Position numbers and translations under genes: made by a program | Notes under the pieces: generated by a model | Told to the model about the DNA's origin: nothing | The model's database searches: none | Seen by the model: only the letters and a program-made list of their open reading frames with translations | Origin: Lingula anatina | Taxonomy: Eukaryota > Brachiopoda > Lingulata > Lingulida > Lingulidae | Reading direction: 5' to 3' | Assembly: GCF_001039355.2 (NCBI RefSeq) | Contig: NW_019773642.1 | Location: 7,880 to 69,062, forward strand | Length of the DNA: 61,183 bases | Part shown: positions 47,096 to 58,491 of the stretch, in pieces | How the letters are laid out: every line of letters begins with the position of its first letter | Numbering within the stretch: the stretch's first letter is position 1

Positions 47096-50000
47096 TTAAG
47101 GGGTACTTGCTTCCTTACTGTAATTATACTATATTACTTTGGCATGTTAGGTGGCAAGCTTGGGTGTATAAGTTCATTTTATGAAAGAAGCTTTGCCTCG
47201 GTGATGACAAAAGAACTGAGCTCTGTTATGGCTTATTCATTACTTGAAAGTAAATATTTCGTCTTGCAATGTCAAAACAGAAATTCTCTCACAATTGATA
47301 ATGATTCGGACATGCATATCTAAACACTTTACTCAAGTTTTTTTTTCTATTATAGATATGAGAGAAGGCTGCATTGAATATGAATCAAGATCAGGCTGGG
47401 AAGAATTAAAAATATCAATGAAAAAAGGTCAGTGTGTCTGAGGTAAGCCTGCGATGCATTAAACATTCACTAACAACAATTTTTTTCACCATTTTCAAAC
47501 AACAAAAACCTTGGGCATTTTCCTTTTAAGGGACTGGCCTCTCTGAAATGGCCTTTGTGTCCTGTCAGTAGAGTGGTAACCGAGGCAGATTTAAATAATT
47601 TTGATATATGATATCTAATTTCTTGTAATAAGTATAAATTCTTTCAATTTCGTGGGATTATGAGCCTGAAGAAACTTTTTTAATTTTGTTGTAAATTGTA
47701 CATTTATGTGGTTTACATTATTTCAGTCAAGTCATAACAACAATGACACATTAAACTTCATTGCTTCATTCCATAATTTATACGTGGATACTTGTAGTTC
47801 ATAATGCTATTATTATGTTTTTTTCTAACATACAGGTTTACCTCTTTTCTGAGTGGCGTGCCATAAGCAAGGCAGAAGAAAAGGCCTGAGGAAAATGTAA
47901 GTCGAGTTCTCCTTTTTGGAGAAGAAACTGGACAAGACTGGCCAACAGAGACTGTTTCAAATATCATGAAATTTATAGTGCTTCTTCGTGACATTTGTCA
48001 TGATTCCCAGTCGCCTCACAGACTCTATACATTTCAAAAGTGTACATAAATTAATGTTACTGTCATGTGGAAAAAAACCCAAAACCTAGATATCTATATT
48101 TCTTTATAAGAATATGTTACCGATTCCCTGTAAAATTAAGACTGTTCCAGTAAAATCTCCTAAAAGCAGTCACTTACTGGCCCAGTTAATTTTTTCAGCT
48201 GTAACATGTACTCCAATTTATTTTATAAATGTTCATACTAAATGTTGTCGTGATCTATAATGACCTTTTGAAAATCCCATGTTTTTATCCTATTTGTAAT
48301 AAGAAGCCGGTTTATCTTCTAGGATTTTTTTTCGTTCGGCCTGTTAGATTCTTAGACCTTGCGGGCCTGTAAGTTAGAAAAGTATGTGACACGGACTGGA
48401 ATAATCAAGTCAGATGTAGAAGAATATAATTGCACAATTGAAAAAAAAAGCAAACTTATTCTGCATAAAACTGAAACAACTTAATCATATATGTTTACGG
48501 GACCTTAGGGCTGGAGTATCCAAACTTTTATGTTTTAATATTTTATCGTTTGGCAGAGAGGACAGGCGTTCACAGGAATTTCATTTTCACAAGCCAGTTG
48601 GAACGTTTTCTTTCGACTTCTAGGTGATTTATCTATAGGGTGTGCAATAAAAAGCCATCTATCATCGATAGAAAATAAAACTCATGGCGACCGTCCTCAG
48701 TCACCATCCTATTACCTCCTTCTATGATATCATTCCCTTCCAGCAAATCGTCCAAATAATCACCTCTGAAAAAATCGTCAGCATACAGCGCCGCTTTGAC
48801 ACTACTGATCTCGAATAAAGGGTGCCGGAGGAGACGAGAATTAGTTAAAATTGTGCCGGAAGTGTGCCCGGAAGTGACGTGTAATGGAGTTAGAAGCGAA
48901 GCTGAGTGGTCATTTTAAGCTGGAGATGAACGGGAGAAAAGACGTGTAGTCAGAGGAAAAAGCAGTTTTCCAATCACCTTGGTTAGATAAAATTTTTTCT
49001 TTACGCATTTTAGGCAGAGAATACTTGTAGAAATAATAGGTGCATATAATGAAAACGTGACACGGAACTTGAAGGTGCAAAACCGTGCTTTATTTGCAGT
49101 CAATTTGTTTTGAAATACATGCTGCATCGACCGCCAGCGCGACAAAGAGCGTCAAAGGAAAAGAATTCCTGGGAGGCTATAAATCATGTGGAATTTTGGC
49201 ATTTATATAATCTGATATGTCCATATCTAAGTATTTTTAGGTGTGTTGTGGTATGTGCTGCAATTATTACGATGTTTTAGAGGTCTTGAAGGACCTTGTG
49301 AAAACCAGGAAGTAGTTGGTAACTAACAACTGAATCGTACCGATCTACGACTGCTGTGCAAAGATGTATCTTTTCTAATATTGTGACGAATTCTTAGATC
49401 TTAATATGTCCATCTGACATGAAATTCCACAAATATGATCACACTAATACACCTTTTACACCGGGGTAGGCACTAATCAGTGACAAATGCCAAGACAAAT
49501 GTGACATTCTGTCAGCCTCTTATTTTATAAAAAGCCATGGCTCTACAAATCCAGGAACTAAATATGGCGGACGTACATGAAGGAAAAACCGCCTAATCTT
49601 TTAATAGTCTCTCCGTCTCTCACACGCCTCCCCACGCGTCGTCCCTGCGGGGGTACAGTCATTAAATCTCGGCTCCATTCGCCATGCGTAAGCTACCTGA
49701 GAAATATTAAGTGTGAATGCTCATCAATTAAACTCGAGGTGAAGAAAGCATGGCGGCTGGAGGCGATCGAGAAAAAAAGCTCTTCTGTTCTATTATCTTT
49801 CAAAACAGAGACGAAAAAGGAATGAATTGGCCCGTCGTGCAGCAATGAATCGGCTATCTACGGAGATAATGTCACCAGAGATATTCACGGAGATATTCAC
49901 GGAGATACCCTATTCAATTACTGTACGTGAAATTTTACTTTGGAGCTTTTCACATTCATCTTATGCTGTTGTGAAAAATTATCGTCGATTAATTTCTTTA

Positions 50001-50170
50001 TTGGAAGGGGGGTGTTTTCACGATTAAGATCCATATGAATTTGCGCACTTAATATTTCTCAGGTAGCTTCCGCATTGGTCTCTTTTCAATGGTTTTAGAT
50101 AGATCTAGATAGAGCTAGAAGTCTTTGACTTGTTTTTTATATCTGAAATCTGATCGTCCAAGTTGTGTAA
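47096..50170. other. Intergenic, no confident gene
   Basis: Scattered short open frames without domains. A possible small exon at 47356-47431 (acceptor TATTATAG, donor AAAG/GTCAGT) does not join in frame to a possible upstream ATG exon at 46613-46656, so no gene is called. The stretch at 49530-49640 loosely resembles 38070-38180 (AACTAAATATGGC.GAC; CGCCTCC..ACGCG.CGTC). Confidence 0.35.
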
Positions 50171-50296
50171 CCAGGTCGTAGCCAGAAATTTCAAAGGGGG
50201 TCTTATTCTGAAAATGTGGACCTGGGGCAATTTTACCCAGGAGGGGCCTTATTAATATATATCGACTCCCCCCAACTCCCGGTGCTACGGGCCTGA
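50171..50296. repeat. MITE-like element with CAGGTCGTAGC ends
   Basis: The left end CAGGTCGTAGCC and the reverse complement of the right end CAGGCCCGTAGC are inverted, with G-rich inner tracts. Similar in style to the CAGGGCCGTAGCC element at 15207-15353. Confidence 0.5.
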
Positions 50297-50639
50297 TAAA
50301 TATAATTATAACATTTTAATATTAAAATACTAATTAATCAAATTTGAGCTAGCAATCAGGTTTATAAAGTGTCGTTAAAATGATTCCTTAGATTTTGACC
50401 CACGTAGGCCAGACTTACCCTAAACGGAGGGCAGATTTTCTGTTACACTCTCAGTCAGTTTCGTTAAACCCCTTTACACTGAACGGAGTCCGTACGACCA
50501 TGAATCTGGCATCGGCATATGCATTAATTTATTTTCGTATAAAGGCATTTGCCCAGATTACAAATGTAAATGGTTCATATAACGTAACTATTGCGCATGC
50601 GGAGAGCTCATGTACCGTGTACGTGCACTATCCGTTGCA

Positions 50640-52500
50640 AAAAAAAGATTCTCTTTTTCTAAAGGCATAATAAACATAATTAATCAGGTTAATCATCAAA
50701 TCTCTGTCATTGGAAGACATAAGCTGTCTAAACCTTTGGATATTTGGTTGACAGGTGTACCTGTTTGGTATATATTTTGTTCTTAAGTCCCTGTACCGGG
50801 TACATCTCACATGTTAACAAAAAGTGATATTCGTTTTCTATTTCATCCTTACATAGTGTGCATACCCTCTCGTTCGAGGGTTTGTTGTCATGTCTACCTT
50901 TTTCAATCATAAGATTATGGTTTCCACACCTGTGCCTGGCGAAAGCAGCTAAGTGCGCTTTCGGGAGATTCAACAATAAATACCTGTAATTTTCTTTTTG
51001 AAATACAGATTTAAATGTACAATACAAATTTAATTTAGACGAGTTCTGTAACTGGCCGTTCCATTCTTGAATGTAGCAATCTTTCATTCTTGTCTTAAAA
51101 ATGTCTAAAAAATATATCTCATTCTCAACACCCTGATTGTACCATACAAACCCAAAACCATATCTAAAAAGTATTTCTTTAATTTTTGTCGCCCATGTAA
51201 TGCGACCAGCCTGATCTAATACCAACATAATCTTGTAGCACGCTTTTGGATATCTGCTTTCTTCCATTCTCAGTAATTTAAGCCAGAATTTGACACACCG
51301 ACTGAAGTAAGTTATAAACAATGGGAACATACCACAGTCTCCCAAGACCGCTATTGTTGAAGTTGTTGATCCCACGCCATGAATTCTTTTACAGAAAGCA
51401 AGTTGTACCTTTTCTATATTGTCATACACTTGGTATCCCCAAACTTCTGCACCGTAAAATAAAATTGGCGCGATCATTTTATCAAATATCATAAATGCAA
51501 TATCAGACCTAACCCTCCCAGTGTTATATTCAAGTTTATCAATCATAATCATTGCCTTTCTTGCTTTCAGACTTAAACTAGTGGTGGCTTTTGTCCAAAC
51601 GAGCCTTGGCGTTATAGTTAGACCCAGATATTTGTAGTGGGTTACAACTTCAACCGGTTGTCCACCAAAGTACCATTTTTCATATTTTCGTAATGGTCCA
51701 GAGTGTCTAAAGACCATGATTTTTGTTTTTTTCAAATTTATATTCAGTCCGAAATTTTCACAGAAATTCTGTAAAATATTTAACTTCTTTTGTAAGCCAA
51801 ATGCAGTGTCATCACAAATAATCATGTCATCAGCATACAATAAAAGCGAAATGCTGACAATTTCATCAATAAAAATAGATTGTTCATCACTCTCATTTAC
51901 CCTCTCTACAAACTCATTTAGAAACATATTAAATAAAAATGGACTTATCATACAGCTTTGCCTGGTTCCAACAGTACATTCAAAATTTTCTGTAAGTCCC
52001 GGGGAGATTAAAACACACGACCTCAATTTTGAATACATTGATTTTAAAACCCGTAAAACTCTCCCATGAATACCAATTTTTTGTAGTCTAAACCATAGCA
52101 GTCTGTGGTCTACACTGTCGAAGGCTTTGGAAAAGTCTACGAATATGGGGTAAAACCGCCCCCTGCCCTTGCTTAAATATTTCTGACCCAAGGCGTTTAA
52201 TGTATAAATATGATCAACAGTTGAGTAACCTTATCTGTAACCTGCCTGTTCTTCGCAGAGTTTTCCATTTTCTGCTGCCCATTTCATGAATCTATTATTC
52301 AAAACCTTGGTAAATAGTTTTCCAATCACATTCAATAAAGAGATCCCTCTGTAGTTATTTACATCATTTACCGATCCCTGTTTGTGGAGAGCACAGAGAA
52401 TGGCATTGCACCATGCTTGGGGATAATCACCACTTTCAAGTATGCTGTTAAAGAGTTGTGTTAACACTGGGGCAATTTTACCTTGGGTGACCTTAAGAAT
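50640..52500 (-). mobile_element. 5'-truncated non-LTR (LINE) retrotransposon, RT part of ORF2
   Basis: From 52467 the frame encodes LTQLFNSILESGDYPQAWC, LHKQGSVNDVNNYRGISLLN and EEQAGYR, then TAA. The same frame resumes with FVDFSKAFDSVDH, the catalytic LLLYADDMII and the thumb/C-terminal region, including a CTLC...H....C zinc-like motif (VCTLCKDEIENEYHFLLTC). Near 50790 a frameshift moves the final INLINYVYYAFRKRE to another frame. There is no endonuclease or ORF1, so the copy is truncated near 52500. One nonsense codon and one frameshift in about 1.9 kb suggest a fairly recent insertion. The RT resembles Jockey/CR1-like lineages; the clade is not resolved. Confidence 0.85.
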
Positions 52501-52819
52501 CTGGCATCGCTGTGGTAGTAAAAAGGAGGCACAAGCATTCTTATAGTCGGCATGACGTCACAAGATGGCCGCCACGGCCGGACTAGGGTAAAACAATCGG
52601 TAAGCCCCATTACTCCCAATGTTAAAATGATCAACTTTGATCGTCTGTATCTTTCACACCGGTAGATAATTAACCTTGACAACTGTTTAATTATATCAAC
52701 ATAGGTATTTAGAGTCAGGAAATGGCCATCAAGGACTCTTTCTAGTATTGATACCGATTTTATCAGCTATTGAAATGCACCTCTCTTACACTGTTATTAT
52801 ATAAGCTGCAGTTACCGGT

Positions 52820-53375
52820 GTGGCGTGTACCACTCGGAGCGTGGACCATCCGTTCTGCTCATGCCCACAAAGTGCAGGCAAACCTGAGAGACTTCCGGCG
52901 TGTACAGTCCGTCTCTATAGAGTCATCAGTACATTCGTAGCCTTTAATAAACATGCACCGTTGAGAACATACTGCAAATTCAAACATAATCTTTAGAAGT
53001 GTTCATATCTTATAGACGTTCACCTCTACTGCGATTTGCCTCAGGTGGCCATATCAACACACTAGCCTAGTAAAATTAATACTAAAATAGTAGCCAGCAG
53101 CTGAATAACGACGGCCCGTCCACGGTAGGTTCATCCATGCGTCGAGCTGTAATTTGACGCTGATTCTGTATCAAAATTATCAATTAACACATGAATTTTA
53201 TCCCGATCATAGTAAATGAATAATGTGGTAGGAAATGAACTAGCCAAATATAACAGTACAGGTGAATAAGAACGGATCATTCACGGAACGGCTCATACAC
53301 GCGTCTGCTGCGTGTACAATCGGTCAGAACGGATGGTTCACGCAGAACGGACCGTGCACGTGACACCGCGGTCTG
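52820..53375. repeat. Cluster of CGG[AT][CT]C-type degenerate motifs inside the TIR element
   Basis: Scattered in both orientations: GTGGACCATCCGTTCTG, GTGTACAGTCCGTC, ACGGCCCGTCCACGG, ACGGATCATTCACGGAACGG, GAACGGATGGTTCACGC and GAACGGACCGTGCACG. They share CGGWYSRT.CACG. They may be subterminal protein-binding sites. Confidence 0.4.
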
Positions 53376-54950
53376 ATTGTATTTCAGGTAAGGAGTTGCA
53401 ATGGCTTTGTTATCTGATGAATCTGTCCACTGACATCGATTGAACAGAACTTACCTGGATCTTCAAACAATCATAGAGCCCTTTGAGATGGTTTATTTGG
53501 AAGAAAGTGATCTTATCAGTTGGTGTCATTGTAGCAAATACTCAGTAGAACTAAAACAGATATGATCTTCACAGGTGCTGTTATTGTATTTGTCTTTGAA
53601 AAGGGGAGCTGTAAGAAAGCTATAATGGCAATTTACTCGTCTGATTTTATTACTGAAAGTACATGTACATGCCGTTTTGAGAATTTTAATAAGTGTTTCT
53701 AGTAATTTTTAATACCCATATAGCTGCAGACTGAATTGAGATCATGAACAGGAATTAAGTTTTTATATACTCAATAAATCATTTAATTATTGTACTATGA
53801 AGTGTGAAAATGGCAATAATGTGCTATTGGAACGTATTACTAGTACTTTTTCTTTTTGATGTTGCACACTTTCAACAAGAGGATAGAACACAAGAAAGGT
53901 TATCAATGCACATGTGAACTGGAAGAAACAATCGGGTGGAGCTGTTTGCTGAGTTACATCTATTAACCCATGATTAAGTTTACAGCAAAAAACACTCAGC
54001 AATCAAATCTTCGTTATGGATTCAGTGTTTTTATCCTTTGGACATTACTGTTATATTTGCTTACAGGTTTTATATCATAGAAGTTCCAATTAGTTTTTAG
54101 TCACTGTACAAATGTTAATTTTGAATGCAACTTTACAGCGTACGTCAGGGAATTTTATAACTCCTTTCTTACCTTATAAATAGAAATAATATGTAAATTT
54201 AAACAAGTTTTATTGTGTCTTTCATTTTGCATTTTTTTAAAGAATTCAAAGTGATTTATGACAGTTAAATATGCATTAAATTCGAATTTTTATAGATCAT
54301 ACTTTGTATTGTGATATTGGGTCTAATGTTCTTAAAATGAAAATGAAAGCACTACCTTATAAATTTATATTATTTTTCTGAAAAAAAAGACACTATGAAC
54401 TTTATTTAGCATCAGAGTCAAAAATGATTTGTAGATTTTGACAACTTATAAAGATTTAAGTGAGGCTTTCATTCAAAAATAAAGAAAAATAGAATATTTA
54501 AAGAGCATTATTGCTGTTTTTCAAATTATTTCCAATTATGAAAACTAAGGATAAAAACTTGTAAGCTACCGGTCCCAGCAGGCATAGTTGCGTTGGATCA
54601 ACGTTGAAAACAGATTGATGAGTTGACTTGCCGTTGATCTACCTAAATTCAACGTAAAATCAACGTTGATCCAGCCACGTCGAAACACCGTTATAATGTG
54701 ACGTTGACTCAGCGTTGTATTTTGGTCATTGACACAACCTTGCAGACATGGATTATATTTTAAAATATTAATTGTTGAAAACGTGACACTTTGTTTATCA
54801 ATACTGTAATTAACTTTATCAAAATAATCAAAAAAAGTGTTAAAAGTAAAAGTGACAGTTGTTTTGTGTGTTTAGTGAACTAGTGAATTTTCTTAACTTG
54901 TTATTCAGAAATACATTCCAATAAACTGAATTCCTTGCAAGGTCAGCTAA

Positions 54951-55157
54951 CACTAGGATGAATAAGTTACTGTAAATGTGATGGAGTGAATTAATAAAGT
55001 TAACAGTTCTTGGTAACCTGTTATACATAGACAGGTTGAGGTGACTGTGACTTNCACTAGGATGAATAAGTTGCTGTAAATGTGATGGAGTGAATTAATA
55101 AAGTTAACAGTTCTTGGTAACCTGTTATACATAGACAGGTTGAGGTGACTGTGACTT
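54951..55157. repeat. Near-perfect 103 bp direct repeat around an N (assembly overlap)
   Basis: 54951-55053 and 55055-55157 are the same except A against G (AAGTTACTG / AAGTTGCTG), with one N at 55054. This is best read as an unmerged contig overlap, the one difference being an allele or a base error. Confidence 0.85.
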
Positions 55158-55181
55158 TGTTACACACACACACACTATAGG

Positions 55182-55183
<2 letters not shown>

Positions 55184-55231
<48 letters not shown>
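55184..55231. repeat. (AT)n microsatellite
   Basis: About 23 AT units after a short AC tract, inside the AACGTTG-rich element. Confidence 0.9.
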
Positions 55232-55233
<2 letters not shown>

Positions 55234-56444
55234 TCTAAACCTTGGAAATTTTAACTTAAAGATCATACTTTAATACCCTACCCTCAGGTCATTTCAATGT
55301 CTTTTAATGCAAGAATGTTGTCTAACAACTGGGGTTAATACAATGTTGTTATCTGATGTTTATACAACGTTGTTACCTGAGGTTGAGTCAACTTTCAAAT
55401 CCAATGTTTATCCAACGTCTTATCAACGTTATGGTTCAACGTTGTTTCAATGTTAAAACAACATATATTTTGCCCGCTGGGGGTGATTATTACCTCCCCC
55501 CCTTCCGGTAGCATTATAGCTGAGTGAACTTGGTTAAAACTTATTGTTTAATTGGATAATGATAGATGAATAAATTTATTTATGAAAAATAATTTTGGCA
55601 GGCCTCTAATTAATTTTTTTACGTTTTTGCAGATATTATAAAAGTTGAAAAAGTATTTCATAGTCTCTTCAAACATAATCAAGACAACAGCAGAAAGAGA
55701 AATTTTAACGAAAAACACAGCAGTGACAAATTAGAATTCTTTTTGAAAGCACATTTATTGCATTACTTGAGACACCTGCTTTGAACACGACAGGTGAGCA
55801 GTGCTACCCAACCCCCTTTTCTAGCTTATCACATCTTTCAAATTGAGACATCTAAAAGCAATATGAATATAATGGTTTTCTTTGTTTAGATAATGATTTT
55901 ATTATAAAATAATTCTGACTGTATATTAATGAACTGGTAAGTATTGGTCATAGTATCCCAGTAGGAAAAATTGCTCTGAAAATAGTACACCACCATCGTT
56001 GATAAAGTCGCCACTGACGCTAGAAAATCCCTTTAATGGCCATTTCCCTGAGCTAAATACATAAGTGAATATCAACAAACAGTTGTCACGCGTATTTGTT
56101 CACGGATATACTCGATACAGCCGATAAATTATGCCTATTACAACATGTATCTGATGTAAACTGAAATTGCAGCCCGTCGGAGGAGTGTTGGTATTATCGC
56201 TAATAAAATCACCATCAGCTCTAGAAAATCCTCCTGGGGCCCATTGACTGACGCTAAATACCCAAGTGAATATGACCAAGTGGTTGCCACAAGAAATTGT
56301 CCTCTGGTCTGTTTGTTATGAACGATCAAAGTTCGCCAATTTAACATTGAGAGTAATGGGCGCATGTCAATGTTTTACCCTATAGTCCTAAAATCGAGCC
56401 TCGTTCTGGGTTAGGTAATCCGGAAACCGACTGTAAAAATCGCT

Positions 56445-56560
56445 TTGGTTGCAGAATGCAAGCTCAATGATCGCTCAGTTGTCGGCACGTTAAATATTAT
56501 TTTATTTTACTGTTAAACGAGGCCGTACTACGGGACGCAGAAAGGGCGACGTCCAGTTGA
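56445..56560. repeat. Dispersed repeat shared with 40372-40490
   Basis: Same ordered words as the reverse complement of 40380-40490 (GGTTGCAGAATG, AGTTGTCGGCACG, GACGCAGAAAGG). Confidence 0.55.
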
Positions 56561-58461
56561 CATAGAGCGGCCGCTGATGAAGAGACCGCCATACTCCAAT
56601 AACTGCGCCAAGCTGTGACCTCCGTAACCTAGTTTTCATTTTCATACAGCCTCTGCTTGACAGAGTATTGACAATTACATGTACGCTTTCCGCTGACCTA
56701 TATATATGCTTGCTATTGCTGCAACTGTCGGTCAGTAGTGTACCTTGAACCATAAATGACCAGTGGTCTTAGCAGTCTTAGCATAGCAAGATCTACTCGG
56801 CGTGTTAAACTGTTGGGAGTACACGATGCAGGCTTTATTCAAGTCTCTGGAAAAAGAAACGCTGGAACCAGTGGAAGGCCGAGTTACGGGTATGTACTAG
56901 TTGGGCCTTCCCCGAGGGCCGTGCAGTTTTTTCACTAGATATTCACATACTAGATATTCAGAGGGGATTTATGTGTGGAATTTAAATCATAACGCAGTTG
57001 ACATATAGTTTAGTGGAGAGAGAGAGAGAAGGAAGGGCTGGTCACTGTGAAGGATATAGGGGGGAAATGAAAGAGAGATGACGAGATAGCGCAAACATTT
57101 GTACCAAATGACCCAAGTAAGTGAGACCATCAATCCGATCGAGGGTAGAAAACACCTTTCTTATCTTTCCTTGCTAGTATCCAAGTACATGAGACACGTT
57201 AATTGCAGGACCCGTGGGTTGGGTACACTGTAAGAAAGCTACGTCGACGACCCTATATATACTTCGGTTGTGTTGTGTCTCAACCAAGCTGATTAAAAAG
57301 TCAACAAGTGTGCAGTAAACATGACATGAAGATTTTCCATATACTGACAATTCGCTCTTTGTACACATTACACGCACACAAGCACAAACACGCGCGCAGA
57401 CTCGCATGCGCCAAGCCTTGGCCCGGGTCTTACGTCAAGAGGCCATGCTTCAAATGTTTTGAAGAGGTGTTTTAAAACACCCCGCTATGAGGGGTATAGC
57501 CATTGCGATTTATGCAAACCTCACGTATGTGACTCGATCGAAGACTAACATTTGGACCTTTGGATTGGTAAACAACGTTATGTAATTCTGCCGTCGTCTG
57601 AGCCAGATAACACGAGTTCAGTGATATTATGTTGGCATTTTGATTGTGCGCTTTTGTGTTATTCTAAACTGTACACATATACACGCCAATATGACATGAC
57701 AGAATATAAAGAATGAAAATACTGCTTATGTGATGTGATTAGCCGGTATATGTAAGGATGATTGCATTGTATGTGGCCTGTATATTACCAGTACATTTCA
57801 ACTACCCTAAGATATACACAGTGACCTCTGCTATGCAGAAATGAAGATTCCGATGCAATGCTTTTGTTAAAGACTACCAGCGTACTCTGTTATATGTCAT
57901 GCACTCAGATTCAAGGGTGAGGGTTCTTCTTTGGGACGGAGGATTGATCTTGATTGATTGTAATATGTAGTTTACTAGTGCTTAAATACAGTGTGATGAA
58001 GTAATTTAAAGATACGTGTGCAGAGTTTTAAAAGAAATAAAACCTGGGGACTGTTTGGACCACTTTTGAGTGTTAAGCTTTTCAAATAGTGAGCCTGTGG
58101 CCAGGGGCTTTAGAGGTTAATTTCAATGGCCTATTTTTGGTGTAAAGACGGGGAAGAAAAACAGAAAGGGAGCCGATAATAAGGTCATGTAATTTTATGC
58201 CGGTACCAGTGTAAGTCTGAATAGACTTCATTGTTCATTGCCATCGAGGCATTCACTGGTAATAGAAGTAAACACGGCGCATTAACAATTAGCCTACTTT
58301 TACTGGGATCATGAGAGTAAAAACGCCAAAGATGCAAACGTAGGCGTCGGTTTTAGATTTTTGTTGTCAGTTGTTTGACCTGTTGTTTAATTGTATTCTT
58401 TCCACACAATTGATTTTTATCACATCTTAGTAAGTACACACTATAACAGTTATTAACGTGG
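56561..58461. other. Intergenic, no gene seen
   Basis: No domain-bearing or spliced frame. Contains a short GA tract near 57015 and CACGCGCGCAGACTCGCATGCG-like GC-rich sequence near 57390. Confidence 0.4.
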
Positions 58462-58491
58462 TTGAGAGGTGGTGTGCGGTTTTTTTTTTTN

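Larger units (their letters stand above)
54574..55483. repeat. AACGTTG-rich element with CCCAGCRGGCA ends, nested
   Basis: The ends CCCAGCAGGCATAG and, as reverse complement, CCCAGCGGGCAAAA are inverted. Both end regions are full of AACGTTG and close variants in both orientations (ATCAACGTTGA, ACAACGTTGT, TCAACGTTGTT). Non-coding. It lies inside the larger inverted-repeat element and contains the 103 bp assembly duplication and an AT tract. Confidence 0.6.
52579..56388. mobile_element. Roughly 3.8 kb element with long terminal inverted repeats, non-autonomous
   Basis: The left arm (52579-52790) and the reverse complement of the right arm (about 55985-56388) share, in order, GGACTA..GGGTAAAACA, CCCATTACTC.CAATGTTAAA, AACTTTGATCGT, TATTTAG.GTCA, AAATGGCCATYAA and TTTTCTAG. 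The right arm holds two direct copies of the GCTAGAAAATCC...GCTAAATAC..AAGTGAATAT block. The interior has no transposase or other convincing frame. It resembles a large non-autonomous DNA transposon; the superfamily and target duplication were not determined. Confidence 0.6.

Noticed and set aside
46613-47431. Possible plus-strand two-exon gene (ATG AGA GAA GTA..., donor AG/GTAAAA; second exon at 47356)
   Set aside because: Joining the exons gives an early stop (CTG CAT TGA) with every nearby acceptor; no domain and no third exon found.
49530-49860. Frames near 49577-50027 and a GGAGATATTCAC triple repeat
   Set aside because: No domain; the repeat is short, and loose similarity to 38070-38180 suggests a dispersed element rather than a gene.
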